Made by a program: the position numbers and the translations under genes. Shown here piece by piece: positions 8,297-17,690 of a DNA stretch of 64,000 nucleotides (the stretch's first letter is position 1; each line of letters opens with the position of its first letter). The stretch covers positions 1-64,000 of the forward strand of contig CALCDJ010000056.1 in assembly GCA_937900135.1 (NCBI GenBank), in the 5' to 3' direction. The notes below the pieces were generated by a model. That model searched no databases and was not told where the DNA came from. It saw only the letters and a list, made by a program, of their open reading frames with translations. Origin of the DNA: an uncultured Blautia sp. GTDB lineage: Bacteria > Bacillota > Clostridia > Lachnospirales > Lachnospiraceae.

Positions 8297-9691
8297 CTAA
8301 AATCGAAAATAGATAAACGGATTATAGGTACCGCTGGCAAGGCTTAACACACAAAGGAAAAAGCCTGCGATGCTGCAAACAAATGCAGCCGATTCATAAC
8401 CGCGTTTTTTCTTAAGATACGAATTAACAGGAAGCGCTGCAATTACAGCCGCCAAAAGGGTCACCAGATATACCGGCGTTAGCTGGGAGAGAGTCAGACT
8501 CATTGCCGCCCCATTCCATGCAAATCCACTGAACATTTCTTTGATCCAGAATACTCCCTGCTTCATGGTTTCTGCGCGGAAAAATACAAATCCAATACAA
8601 ACTACCAGCAAGGCATAAATATGCTGAAAAACGCTTTTCAGCTTTCCGCCCTTTTCTCTGATAAACGGAACAAATTCTTCCAGCATCAGAAAACAGCCAT
8701 GGTAAATTCCCCAGAAAATAAAATTCAGAGCAGCTCCATGCCAGATTCCCGTACAAAGAAATACGATCATCTTATTGATCACCGTACGGACTTTTCCCTT
8801 ACGGTTTCCGCCCAGAGGAATATACAGATATTCCAGGAACCATCCAGAGAGAGAAATGTGCCATCTTCTCCAGAATTCCTGAATACTGGAAGAGATGTAA
8901 GGATAATTGAAGTTCTCCTTAAAGTAAAATCCAAACATCCAACCAAGACCGATGGCCATATCGCTGTAACCACTGAAATCAAAGTAGATCTGGAACATAT
9001 AGGAAATCGCTCCCAGCCATGCGCCTGGCGCGCTGATCTGTCCGGCAGCTGCGCCAAACAGCGTATCCGCTACCAGTCCCATGGTGTTGGCAATAAGAAC
9101 CTTTTTGCAAAGGCCTGCAACAAAACGACGGATGCCATGACTCACACCCTCCACTGTCTGCGTACGGTAATCGATTTCCTTTGCAATGTCGTGATATTTT
9201 ACAATGGGGCCTGCGATCAGCTGAGGGAAGAAAGAAATATACAAAAGCACCTTGGGATAGCTTTTCTGTACCTCTGTGGTTCCACGATAGACGTCGATCA
9301 CATAAGACATTGCCTGGAATGTAAAGAAGGAAATTCCAATGGGCATACGAATCTGCGGTACCGGTACTGCCATACCGGTGATTCCATTAAAACTTTCCAC
9401 CAGAAATCCTGTATATTTAAAAATGATCAAAATTGCCAAATTACAGATCACTGCCGCAACAACTGCCGCCTTTTTATGATTTGGTTTTAAACCGATCAGA
9501 TAGGCGCACACATAATTCAACAGTGAAGACAACAGCAGCATCAAAATATATACTGGTTCTCCATATGCGTAAAAAAGCAGGCTGGCAATCAATAACATGG
9601 TGTTTTTTGCACGAATGCCTGGAAGCAGGCAGTGCAGTACAAAAACCACCGGAAGAAATACGCACAGGAATACCATTGAACTAAAGACCAT
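8297..9691 (-). CDS. MBOAT family O-acyltransferase (AlgI/DltB-like)
   Basis: A 464-residue polytopic membrane protein that moves acyl groups, usually acetyl, across the membrane for O-acylation of surface polymers. Family marks are QEFWRRWHISLS (271-282), the active-site histidine H318 in GIWHG, and H331. It pairs with the DHHW protein downstream. Absence of dltA and dltC argues against teichoic-acid D-alanylation, so polysaccharide or peptidoglycan acetylation is more likely. Confidence 0.93.
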   Translation of the reverse strand: MVFSSMVFLCVFLPVVFVLHCLLPGIRAKNTMLLIASLLFYAYGEPVYILMLLLSSLLNYVCAYLIGLKPNHKKAAVVAAVICNLAILIIFKYTGFLVESFNGITGMAVPVPQIRMPIGISFFTFQAMSYVIDVYRGTTEVQKSYPKVLLYISFFPQLIAGPIVKYHDIAKEIDYRTQTVEGVSHGIRRFVAGLCKKVLIANTMGLVADTLFGAAAGQISAPGAWLGAISYMFQIYFDFSGYSDMAIGLGWMFGFYFKENFNYPYISSSIQEFWRRWHISLSGWFLEYLYIPLGGNRKGKVRTVINKMIVFLCTGIWHGAALNFIFWGIYHGCFLMLEEFVPFIREKGGKLKSVFQHIYALLVVCIGFVFFRAETMKQGVFWIKEMFSGFAWNGAAMSLTLSQLTPVYLVTLLAAVIAALPVNSYLKKKRGYESAAFVCSIAGFFLCVLSLASGTYNPFIYFRF

Positions 9692-9709
9692 GATGTTTCC
9701 TTCTTATTC

Positions 9710-10336
9710 TCATTTGGCCAGAAGACCTATTGCACCGAGAATAATTTCCTTCCCCTGTTTATTTTTGTATACGCTTAAAATAAAGTGCTCATAATACAGC
9801 ATCAGATCTTTTCCATCTCCATAGCAGCTGTCCATGGTTTTGATCTTTCTTGGTTTTCCAAGGAGATTCCGAAGAGGCGCTGCATTTTTTTCATATCCAT
9901 AAGCCTTACGGAGTTTCGCCGTCTGTGCAGCATCATATACGCCTGTTTTCTTGTTCATATAATAGAATTTTTCATTTAATACAACAGGACCTTTTAACAT
10001 TCTTCCAGAATATCCAAAGGCATACGTCTTACCGCCTACTTTTCTGATGGATGGCGTATAACAGCCATAGACGATCTTCCCTGCATAGGCAGCTCCGTTT
10101 GCGCCAAAATAGTAGCGTTCCATTGTTGTTTTGCCTTTTTTTACACGTTTGACCTTTTTCCATGTATTTGTCACACGTTTGCCATTTTCATAGAAATAGT
10201 ATTTCCCTTTTTCTTTTTTCAGACCGTTTTTCACAGCCGCCGCTTCTACTGTCTGGGGCTGTGTGAAAGAAACGGCTGGTGTTTGTACCATCATAAGACA
10301 AAGTACGATCACCAGTAACTTTTTCCATTTTTTCAT
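9710..10336 (-). CDS. Secreted wall-binding-repeat protein, no catalytic domain
   Basis: A 208-residue exported protein with signal peptide (about 1-34, AAA end) and three or four repeats of the YYFGANG / YFYENGK kind. These match the repeats in the neighbouring transglutaminase proteins. The C-terminal 80 residues have one Cys and no recognisable active site. The start is taken at the ATG at 10336, which has AGGAG 8 nt upstream; a longer frame upstream has no ribosome-binding site. It begins the run of closely spaced genes to 4905. Function unknown; likely attached to the wall. Confidence 0.7.
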   Translation of the reverse strand: MKKWKKLLVIVLCLMMVQTPAVSFTQPQTVEAAAVKNGLKKEKGKYYFYENGKRVTNTWKKVKRVKKGKTTMERYYFGANGAAYAGKIVYGCYTPSIRKVGGKTYAFGYSGRMLKGPVVLNEKFYYMNKKTGVYDAAQTAKLRKAYGYEKNAAPLRNLLGKPRKIKTMDSCYGDGKDLMLYYEHFILSVYKNKQGKEIILGAIGLLAK

Positions 10337-10447
10337 AATCTCTTCTCCTGTTATATTATTTTCCTTTCTGCTGTGCAGGAACAACTGATTTTTTCATATC
10401 CAAAAAGAGCCTGCTGTCCTTTTGACTTCAAGCCCTCTGTATGTAAC

Positions 10448-11263
10448 TTAGAGTTCTACATTAAACGTTTTCTGTGTTTTGTAGATTTTTCCTTCCATTG
10501 CAGAACGATTCTGGCAAAGCCATTTGCCCTTGCGGAGCTTGGAATTTCTGGCTGCATTGGTATCATATGTATACCAGTTTTTACCGAGCTTAATTTCTAC
10601 CCATCCGTGCTCCTGCCATCTTTTTACATTAAATGCATTCGATGTTCCAAGGCAGATACGCACAGGAAGTCCGGTGGCACGTTTCGCTAAAAACGCAAAC
10701 GCAGCCGCATCGTGGTAACAGCTTCCTTTTTTGCCAATGATCATTTCTTTGGCAAATTTATTTTCCCAGCCTTTTTTTGCTGTAGCCGGATGAAATCCCA
10801 TGACACGTTTATATTTATATGTCCTCTGTGCATATAATGCCAGTTTCTTCAAAGCAATCTTATCTGCAGTGCTGTCTGTGATTTTCTGTGCCTTGATCAC
10901 TTTGTCCATGGTAGATAACAGCTTGGCGTCTATGGCTTTGCTTTTTTTGTAAACGCCCTTGGAATCAAAGTAATAAGATTTCTTTCCAATGCTGTACCAG
11001 CCAGTCTTACGAGCGCCATTGGCTCCAAGATAGTATTTTTTACTTCCAAGAGTCAGCCATTGTTTTTTCAGCATCTTGCCTTCTTTGTTGTAATAGCAGT
11101 ATCCAACCTTTTCTTTTACCCAGCCGGTCTTTATTTCTTTCTTCTGTTCTGCAGTCTCTGCAGCGGTTGGAATGGCCGCTGCCTGAGCCGGAACACTTCC
11201 AAGCCCAAGACAAAGTACGGTTGAAAGAACAACCAGTTTTCTTAAAATTCCTTTTCTCCTCAT
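10448..11263 (-). CDS. Secreted transglutaminase-like protein with wall-binding repeats (B)
   Basis: Exported 271-residue protein: signal peptide 1-30 (PAQAAA), two or three repeats 45-108 (YYLGANGARKTGWY), then a transglutaminase-core domain with C182 (GSCYHDAAAFAFLAK), H219 (EHGWVEI) and D234 (YDTNA). All three triad residues are present. It has its own promoter and an unusual stem-loop in its 5' leader. It is similar in plan to the proteins at 4905 and 11414, suggesting local duplication. Substrate unknown. Confidence 0.85.
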   Translation of the reverse strand: MRRKGILRKLVVLSTVLCLGLGSVPAQAAAIPTAAETAEQKKEIKTGWVKEKVGYCYYNKEGKMLKKQWLTLGSKKYYLGANGARKTGWYSIGKKSYYFDSKGVYKKSKAIDAKLLSTMDKVIKAQKITDSTADKIALKKLALYAQRTYKYKRVMGFHPATAKKGWENKFAKEMIIGKKGSCYHDAAAFAFLAKRATGLPVRICLGTSNAFNVKRWQEHGWVEIKLGKNWYTYDTNAARNSKLRKGKWLCQNRSAMEGKIYKTQKTFNVEL

Positions 11264-11285
11264 GTCTTTTCCTCCTTATTGTATC

Positions 11286-11318
11286 TTCCGGGAATACGCC
11301 TGCACCGTATTTCCGGAA
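11286..11318 (-). promoter_or_regulatory. Leader stem-loop upstream of protein B
   Basis: A 13-bp stem (TTCCGGGAATACG with CGTATTTCCGGAA, one non-canonical pair) lies in the 5' leader just above the AAGGAGG of the gene starting at 11263. No T run follows on the minus strand, so it is not a terminator. It could affect mRNA stability or translation. Confidence 0.5.
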
Positions 11319-11353
11319 AATGGTTTGCAAGTCTCATATGCTTTTATCACTTT

Positions 11354-11382
11354 ATTATACCACAGTATACTTACCGCGTCTA
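11354..11382 (-). promoter_or_regulatory. Promoter of surface gene B
   Basis: Minus-strand TAGACG (11377-11382) and a perfect TATAAT (11354-11359), 17 bp apart, about 90 nt above the start codon. Confidence 0.55.
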
Positions 11383-11413
11383 TCCTTTGGCACTTTTCGT
11401 GCAGCGGATCATC

Positions 11414-12369
11414 CTAGAATTTATAGACTTGATCTGACTTATAAGGAATCCTGGAAGTCACTGTGCCCATTCGGTTGCCCATATTGTCCCAGTATCGTCC
11501 ATCAATTCTTACCCAACAATGGCACTTAGGAATTTCAATCACATATGGCGCATATCCCAATTCCTTAGCAAGCGCTGCAAACGCATTGGCAAATCCGTAA
11601 CAGTTACCGGACATACTATTCAGTAGTTCCAGTGCACAGGTCTTAGGCCAGTTCTTTTTGGTGGTATCAGGAAATTCCCATGGATGGAATTTGATTCCGT
11701 TAAGGTAATACCAGCAAGTACGGAGTTTGGTACTTCTGCTCATAGATGGTTTCGTAATCCTGCTTACTACCTCCATGCACTTCATTTTCAGCTTCGCATG
11801 TACATCTGCCTTGGCATAACCCGCTTTTGTAAACGTGATATCCCCCTTTTTGGTATTTGCCGCACATCGTCCGTATTTGTCTGCATAATACAGTTTTTTA
11901 CCAATGACATACCAACCGGGAATAGGGTTACCTTTCTTATTCACATAATACTTCCTGGTTCCCACCTGTATGACGGAGTTTTTCTTCGGAGTTAAAAGCT
12001 GTCCTTTTGTATTAAATACATAGTACTTTCCTTTAATCTTGTTGCTGTAAACAGCAGCATTGCCGTCCGGTTTAAAGAAATATTTTCTTCCCTCAATAAT
12101 TTTCCACTTGTTTTTCACCAGTTTTCCTTTGTCGTAAAACCGGTAATATTTGCCCTCTTTCTTTAATCCGTTCTTTATTTCCGGTGGTTTTACGGGTGGC
12201 TGTTCGGGGGGGGTAGTTCTGGTGTGCCTGTTGGCACCGGCGCCTCTGTGGGAATCGGCGTTTCTGTCTGCGTTCCCTGGTCAGAAGCATACACACTCAT
12301 GCTGCCAACGCCAATCAGAACCGTGGCAAGAAATACCAATGCCCCTTTTCTGATTCCTTTCTTTAACAT
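11414..12369 (-). pseudogene. Secreted transglutaminase-like protein (C), frame broken at a run of eight C
   Basis: Two frames together make one secreted protein like A and B. The first, from ATG 12369, gives a signal peptide and a Pro/Thr-rich spacer and stops shortly after the homopolymer at 12206-12213 (eight C on the minus strand). The second picks up right after it with KNGLKKEGKYYRFY repeats and a full transglutaminase core (Cys in SGNCYGFANAF, His in CHCWVRI, Asp in YWDNMG). A run of nine C would join them as a 318-residue protein. The promoter and start site are intact. It is therefore a recent indel, a phase-variable off state, or a sequencing error. Confidence 0.8.
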
Positions 12370-12415
12370 ATTTTTTCTCTTCCTTTCCCTATATAAATTT
12401 TTTATCATTCCTTTC

Positions 12416-12444
12416 ATTGTACACGGTTATCACTTGCTTATCAA
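12416..12444 (-). promoter_or_regulatory. Promoter of surface gene C
   Basis: Minus-strand TTGATA (12439-12444) and TACAAT (12416-12421), 17 bp apart, about 45 nt before the ATG. It is a strong sigma-A match, showing that the frame-broken gene is still equipped for transcription. Confidence 0.6.
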
Positions 12445-12528
12445 GACCTTACGACAAAAATATAATTTTTCTATTTTTTTCTTATAGAATCGTTAAAAAC
12501 CATATTTTCTTTACACATTCCTACAGAC

Positions 12529-12564
12529 AAAAGCTGCTGCTCCTGAACGGAAACAGCAGTTTTT
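12529..12564. terminator. Terminator after the ART cassette
   Basis: Stem AAAAGCTGCTG / CAGCAGTTTTT with a 14-nt loop, 15 bp beyond the last cassette gene (minus). T runs lie on both sides, so it can work in both directions. Confidence 0.5.
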
Positions 12565-12578
12565 GTTGTTTGTTTACT

Positions 12579-12794
12579 TCAAAATTTCTGTTCTTGATAC
12601 TCCAAATCTAATTCTTCCGCAAGATATGCATCACTCATGCAATGCATATCAGAAACCCCATCCCGAACAAGCTGATACACTTTAGAATGATAGAAAAAGC
12701 GGAGTGCCTCATCAAAAGAAATCCCCTCTCTCTTTGCAAAACACTCTATTACACGACTATATTTCTTTTGAAGTAAAATCGGATGTGCATTCAT
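12579..12794 (-). CDS. DUF3791-like small protein, last gene of the ART cassette
   Basis: A 71-residue cytoplasmic helical protein. The pattern GISFDEALRFFYHSKVYQ, then H, then YLAEEL near the end matches in spacing the other flank protein at 13258 (GVNAELVFQAF, then LHTQ, then YIVEDI). The two therefore look like divergent relatives of the DUF3791 group. It overlaps the ART-like gene by 4 nt (ATGA). No DNA-binding or catalytic motif is visible. An antitoxin or partner role for the middle protein is inferred only from gene order and coupling. Confidence 0.65.
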   Translation of the reverse strand: MNAHPILLQKKYSRVIECFAKREGISFDEALRFFYHSKVYQLVRDGVSDMHCMSDAYLAEELDLEYQEQKF

Positions 12795-13261
12795 ACCAGT
12801 TCACTCCCTTCAAAATAAAGAAGTTCCAATGCCTTCTCTGTGCGAAAACAGATCTGAAGATTCGGTTTCTCATAACGCAAGCGTTTAATCGCTTCTCTTT
12901 TATCAATCAGCCCATCAAAAAACAATTCTACTGTATTAAACACTTTATCATTGGCAACACCACCAACTACAAGATCATAATCTGATGTATCCTGTCCCCT
13001 CCGACAGTTCAATATGAAATCCAGCCAATCTTCTGAATAGGAATCCAGCTCCAATATTTTCAATTCTGATTTCCTATTTTCATCAAAAAAATATTTTGAC
13101 ACGATTCCCTCTTTTCCAAGACGTTTAAATCGTCCGCACCACTTCACTGCCTGTCCATACAATGGCGTAGCATAAAAGCCTCGGCCAAAATCTACATTCA
13201 ATCTGGAATGGATTAAATCTGGTTCTCTGATTTCCAGATAGGAACCATGATATAAGATCAT
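12791..13261 (-). CDS. DUF3990 ADP-ribosyltransferase-like protein
   Basis: A 156-residue protein of the DUF3990 family, which belongs to the ADP-ribosyltransferase fold group. Motifs line up with the H-Y-[EQ] class seen in PARP and diphtheria toxin: YHGS at 4-7 (H5), FGRGFYAT at 25-32 (Y30) and NLQICFRT at 134-141 (Q136 in the place of the third residue). These positions bind NAD and define the active site in the family; here they are assigned by eye. The gene is locked between two related small genes by 4-nt overlaps on both sides, a layout common in toxin-antitoxin operons. Target unknown. Confidence 0.8.
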   Translation of the reverse strand: MILYHGSYLEIREPDLIHSRLNVDFGRGFYATPLYGQAVKWCGRFKRLGKEGIVSKYFFDENRKSELKILELDSYSEDWLDFILNCRRGQDTSDYDLVVGGVANDKVFNTVELFFDGLIDKREAIKRLRYEKPNLQICFRTEKALELLYFEGSELV

Positions 13262-13494
13262 ACTTCAATCCCTCTTTCTTTCATTATAGAAAGGATATCT
13301 TCCACAATATATTCACGGCCCTGAGTATGAAGGACTTCATATTCTGGTACTATATATCCATATAAAATATCACTTTTTTCTGTAAATGCCTGAAAAACAA
13401 GCTCTGCGTTCACTCCCAGTTTTGCAGCGACATTTTCAATACAAAACACAGCAAATTCAAGTTCTTTAGAATTTTTAATTTTTTCATCAACCAT
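13258..13494 (-). CDS. DUF3791 family small protein, first gene of the ART cassette
   Basis: A 78-residue protein with the DUF3791 C-terminal signature EYEVLHTQGREYIVEDI. No membrane segment and no helix-turn-helix are evident. It is the promoter-proximal gene, as antitoxins usually are, and its stop overlaps the start of the ART-like gene by 4 nt. A GGGAAGGGA site lies upstream. I infer a role in neutralising or delivering the ART protein; nothing in the sequence proves it. Confidence 0.7.
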   Translation of the reverse strand: MVDEKIKNSKELEFAVFCIENVAAKLGVNAELVFQAFTEKSDILYGYIVPEYEVLHTQGREYIVEDILSIMKERGIEV

Positions 13495-13639
13495 TATAAA
13501 TAATCCCTTCCCTTAAAGCCAAATCATAATCTGTGTCCTTTTCTTTAGCATATCATATTCCCACAAGCTTATCCATTCTTTTTTCACTGAACTGATCTGT
13601 ATTTGTATCTACCATAACTCCAGAACAATTAGAAAAAAA

Positions 13640-13680
13640 TCCAGTTTAAAGGAGGGCTAAAGTCCTTCCTTTAAACTGGA
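13640..13680 (-). terminator. Terminator of the beta-glucoside operon
   Basis: A perfect 14-bp stem, TCCAGTTTAAAGGA with TCCTTTAAACTGGA, followed on the minus strand by a TTTTTTTCT tract. It ends the operon whose last gene stops at 13715. Confidence 0.9.
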
Positions 13681-13714
13681 TGAAAGAGATTAACTGTATT
13701 TTTTATCCATAGTC

Positions 13715-15286
13715 TTAAAAATATTCTCTTAACAGCCAGGCAGGAGTACAGCTCCATGCATGACAGAAGCTGTTCACCTGCTGGTTTCCGTAAGGAGAAG
13801 CATTGGGATCTTTTGGATCAAAGGCTTCCCAGAAGGTGTCTGCCCCCAGGTTCACCATACCGCCCCAGTATACACGCATGAGTTCCAGGGCTTTCTCCTT
13901 CTCACCCACATGAAGAAGCGCCTCGATCACGTGATGATATGCATATGGAGTAGCCACGCCCATTTCCGGATTCACTTCCAGTAAATGAAGCATCAGCTCC
14001 CGGCTCTTTTTTGTCTCCAGCACATCTGCCAGAACCATCCAGGCCTGACTGGACCAGGAAACCTGTCGGGATGGACCGCTTACAAAAAATCCCTGTTCTT
14101 CATCCCAGAAATGCTTCACTGCATTTTCCAGAGCTTCCTTTAACAGTCCCTCAATGTGAGCCAGGGCTTCCTGATCTTCTGCAAGCTCAGCCAGGATCTT
14201 TCCATGACGGAGGCAGTAAATCCACACACCCTGAGCGGCTGCCTGACGGTCCAGCCCGTCTTTCCAGTCAATAAAGGCAAGCATAGGGTTGTCCTTTGTG
14301 TTCAAAACCCCATCCTTCATATCCAGAAGGGCCAGGGTAATCTGACGATATGCCGTGGGCCATAATTCCTTTACAATTTCCAGATCCTTTGTTTCCTGAT
14401 AATAATCATGGAGAATGGATACAAAAAACAAGGAGTAATCCCAAAGGAAGGTATCATCCACCTGCATTACCGGCTCAGTAAACAGGCAGGCGCCGATTTT
14501 TCCGTCCTCCCGGATCAGCCCTGCAAACAGGTACATACAACGTTTTACCAGATCCAGATTGTGGAAGGTAGCATAGTTTGCCTTTGCCTGAAGACGAAGG
14601 TCTCCGATCCAGAGGCGCCGGTCTCGTTTCGGACCATCTTCAAATACATGCTGCATACAATCCTGCAGTGTTTTTAAACTTGCCCTGTCAATCTTTGCAA
14701 GGTCTTCCGGCAGACCTTCTATCGGCGCCACCTCATCCATGGAAACTGCTGAAACTGCAGTAAGGGAAGCATCTTCCACAACCACCTGAAATTTCTGTGA
14801 GGTATCAATTGCCAGGATTTCCAGATAGCGAAACGCATATCTTCTTGGAAGTTTCAGTTCAAAAGGCAAAACATCTATGTGAATAAATTCCTCCTGAATC
14901 CAACCCTTACTGATCCAGCCTTCATAGGTAGAGGAATCATCCAGAATTTCCTGTGGGATCTCTGCAAATTTCAGGCGAAGAAAAGCCGGTGCATCCTGAG
15001 GGCTTCCTGCTGAATTCAGTTTCAGGGTCACATAGCCCACATGGTGATCCCCAAAGTCAAGACAGATACTGTCGCCTTTTCTCAGATGTTTTTCCTTCAT
15101 CTGTTCCAGTTCTTCTCTTGTTTCCACCACTGCGTTTCCAGAAGCATCCTTTCCAATGTGTACAAGAGAAACCGGTTTTACTTCCTGCTCCAGAAGGGGA
15201 TGATCCAGTTCCCCTGCCTTTTTTACAAAAGCATCAATTGTTTTTCGTTTCATATCCGGAATGATACTAATCAATGCGTCTCCCAT
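13715..15286 (-). CDS. GH78-like (alpha-L-rhamnosidase-like) protein, short form
   Basis: A 523-residue protein with an N-terminal beta-sandwich region (about 1-190) and a six-hairpin toroid. The toroid motif DGPKRDRRLWIGD stands where GH78 enzymes have DCPQR.ER..WTGD; the usual catalytic Glu appears as Asp, so activity or substrate may differ. It lacks the extra N-terminal modules of the 881-residue GH78 protein at 40335. The start is ATG 15286, with AAGGAGG 8 nt upstream and 1 nt beyond the GH1 stop. It is the last gene of the GPH-to-GH1 operon. No signal peptide: it acts inside the cell on imported sugar. Confidence 0.75.
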   Translation of the reverse strand: MGDALISIIPDMKRKTIDAFVKKAGELDHPLLEQEVKPVSLVHIGKDASGNAVVETREELEQMKEKHLRKGDSICLDFGDHHVGYVTLKLNSAGSPQDAPAFLRLKFAEIPQEILDDSSTYEGWISKGWIQEEFIHIDVLPFELKLPRRYAFRYLEILAIDTSQKFQVVVEDASLTAVSAVSMDEVAPIEGLPEDLAKIDRASLKTLQDCMQHVFEDGPKRDRRLWIGDLRLQAKANYATFHNLDLVKRCMYLFAGLIREDGKIGACLFTEPVMQVDDTFLWDYSLFFVSILHDYYQETKDLEIVKELWPTAYRQITLALLDMKDGVLNTKDNPMLAFIDWKDGLDRQAAAQGVWIYCLRHGKILAELAEDQEALAHIEGLLKEALENAVKHFWDEEQGFFVSGPSRQVSWSSQAWMVLADVLETKKSRELMLHLLEVNPEMGVATPYAYHHVIEALLHVGEKEKALELMRVYWGGMVNLGADTFWEAFDPKDPNASPYGNQQVNSFCHAWSCTPAWLLREYF

Positions 15287-15287
15287 A

Positions 15288-16736
<1,449 letters not shown>

Positions 16737-17663
16737 TTACCGGTTTTCTTCCATATTCATAAAGCGGTACAATGCCCCCATGAGGTTGGCGTCGTTATAA
16801 AATTTACAATTGGTAATCCGTGGCTTGGGAACATAGGGGCTGATGGTACGAAGAGGATTGTTTTCCAGGATTTCTTCCAGGCTGGCATCCAGATATTCAA
16901 AAAGCAAAGGCTGCTGGCTGATTCCACCACCTACTGCAATCATATCAAGATCCAGCAGAATATTCAAATTATAAATCTGCAAAGCAAGATGATCGGTAAA
17001 TTCTTTCAAACCCTTCTGCACATCTGGATTTCCCTCATTGGCCTCCCGGAAAATACGGATTCCATCATAGTTTTCTTCCGGTTCTCCGGTATGCGCTGCA
17101 ACTGCCTTGGCAAGTCCCAGAGCGCCGTTGCTCAGTCCCCAGTAGCTTTCCATTTCCATGGGCCGATCCTGCTGTACACAAACGTAACTGTACTCTCCTG
17201 CGGTAAAACGGTTTCCACGATACAGTTGCCCATTCAGAATGATTCCCCCTGCAATTCCTGTTCCTATGACCACCACCGCGCCGTTGGTACATCCAGAGAG
17301 ACTCCCCTTCCAGTATTCTGCAAGAGCTGCACATTTTCCGTCATTTTCAATGGTCACCGGAATGGCAAACCGCTGAGACAGTTCTTCTGCCACCGGAGTG
17401 GCGCAAAGATACGGGAGATAGCCTGCAGTTACGCAGTATCCCTTTCTGCTGTCCAGCATTCCAGGCATACTGATGGCAATTCCTGAAATCAGACTCCGGT
17501 ATTTTTCCACCACCTGATCCAAAATCTGATAGAAATCTTCTTTTCCATATTTTTCATAGGAAGGGGTTTCTACTTTATCCTTTTCCAGAATTACTGCATT
17601 TTCATCCATTAATGCATATTTGGTAAAAGTTCCGCCCACATCCAGTACCAGATAATTTTTCAT
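16737..17663 (-). CDS. ROK family sugar kinase, probable beta-glucoside kinase
   Basis: A 308-residue ROK protein: phosphate-binding DVGGT (8-12), catalytic D108 in ENDGKCAALAE, and GTGIAGGI (134-141). The zinc site CxCGxxGCxE common in ROK glucokinases is missing; YVCVQQDRP stands in that area. There is no helix-turn-helix, so it is an enzyme and not a repressor. Known ROK enzymes such as BglK phosphorylate cellobiose and other beta-glucosides. Lying between a symporter and a phospho-beta-glucosidase, that role fits best. Plain glucokinase is the alternative. Confidence 0.85.
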   Translation of the reverse strand: MKNYLVLDVGGTFTKYALMDENAVILEKDKVETPSYEKYGKEDFYQILDQVVEKYRSLISGIAISMPGMLDSRKGYCVTAGYLPYLCATPVAEELSQRFAIPVTIENDGKCAALAEYWKGSLSGCTNGAVVVIGTGIAGGIILNGQLYRGNRFTAGEYSYVCVQQDRPMEMESYWGLSNGALGLAKAVAAHTGEPEENYDGIRIFREANEGNPDVQKGLKEFTDHLALQIYNLNILLDLDMIAVGGGISQQPLLFEYLDASLEEILENNPLRTISPYVPKPRITNCKFYNDANLMGALYRFMNMEENR

Positions 17664-17690
17664 GGCTTTTTTCTTCCCCTGCCTTTCTTA

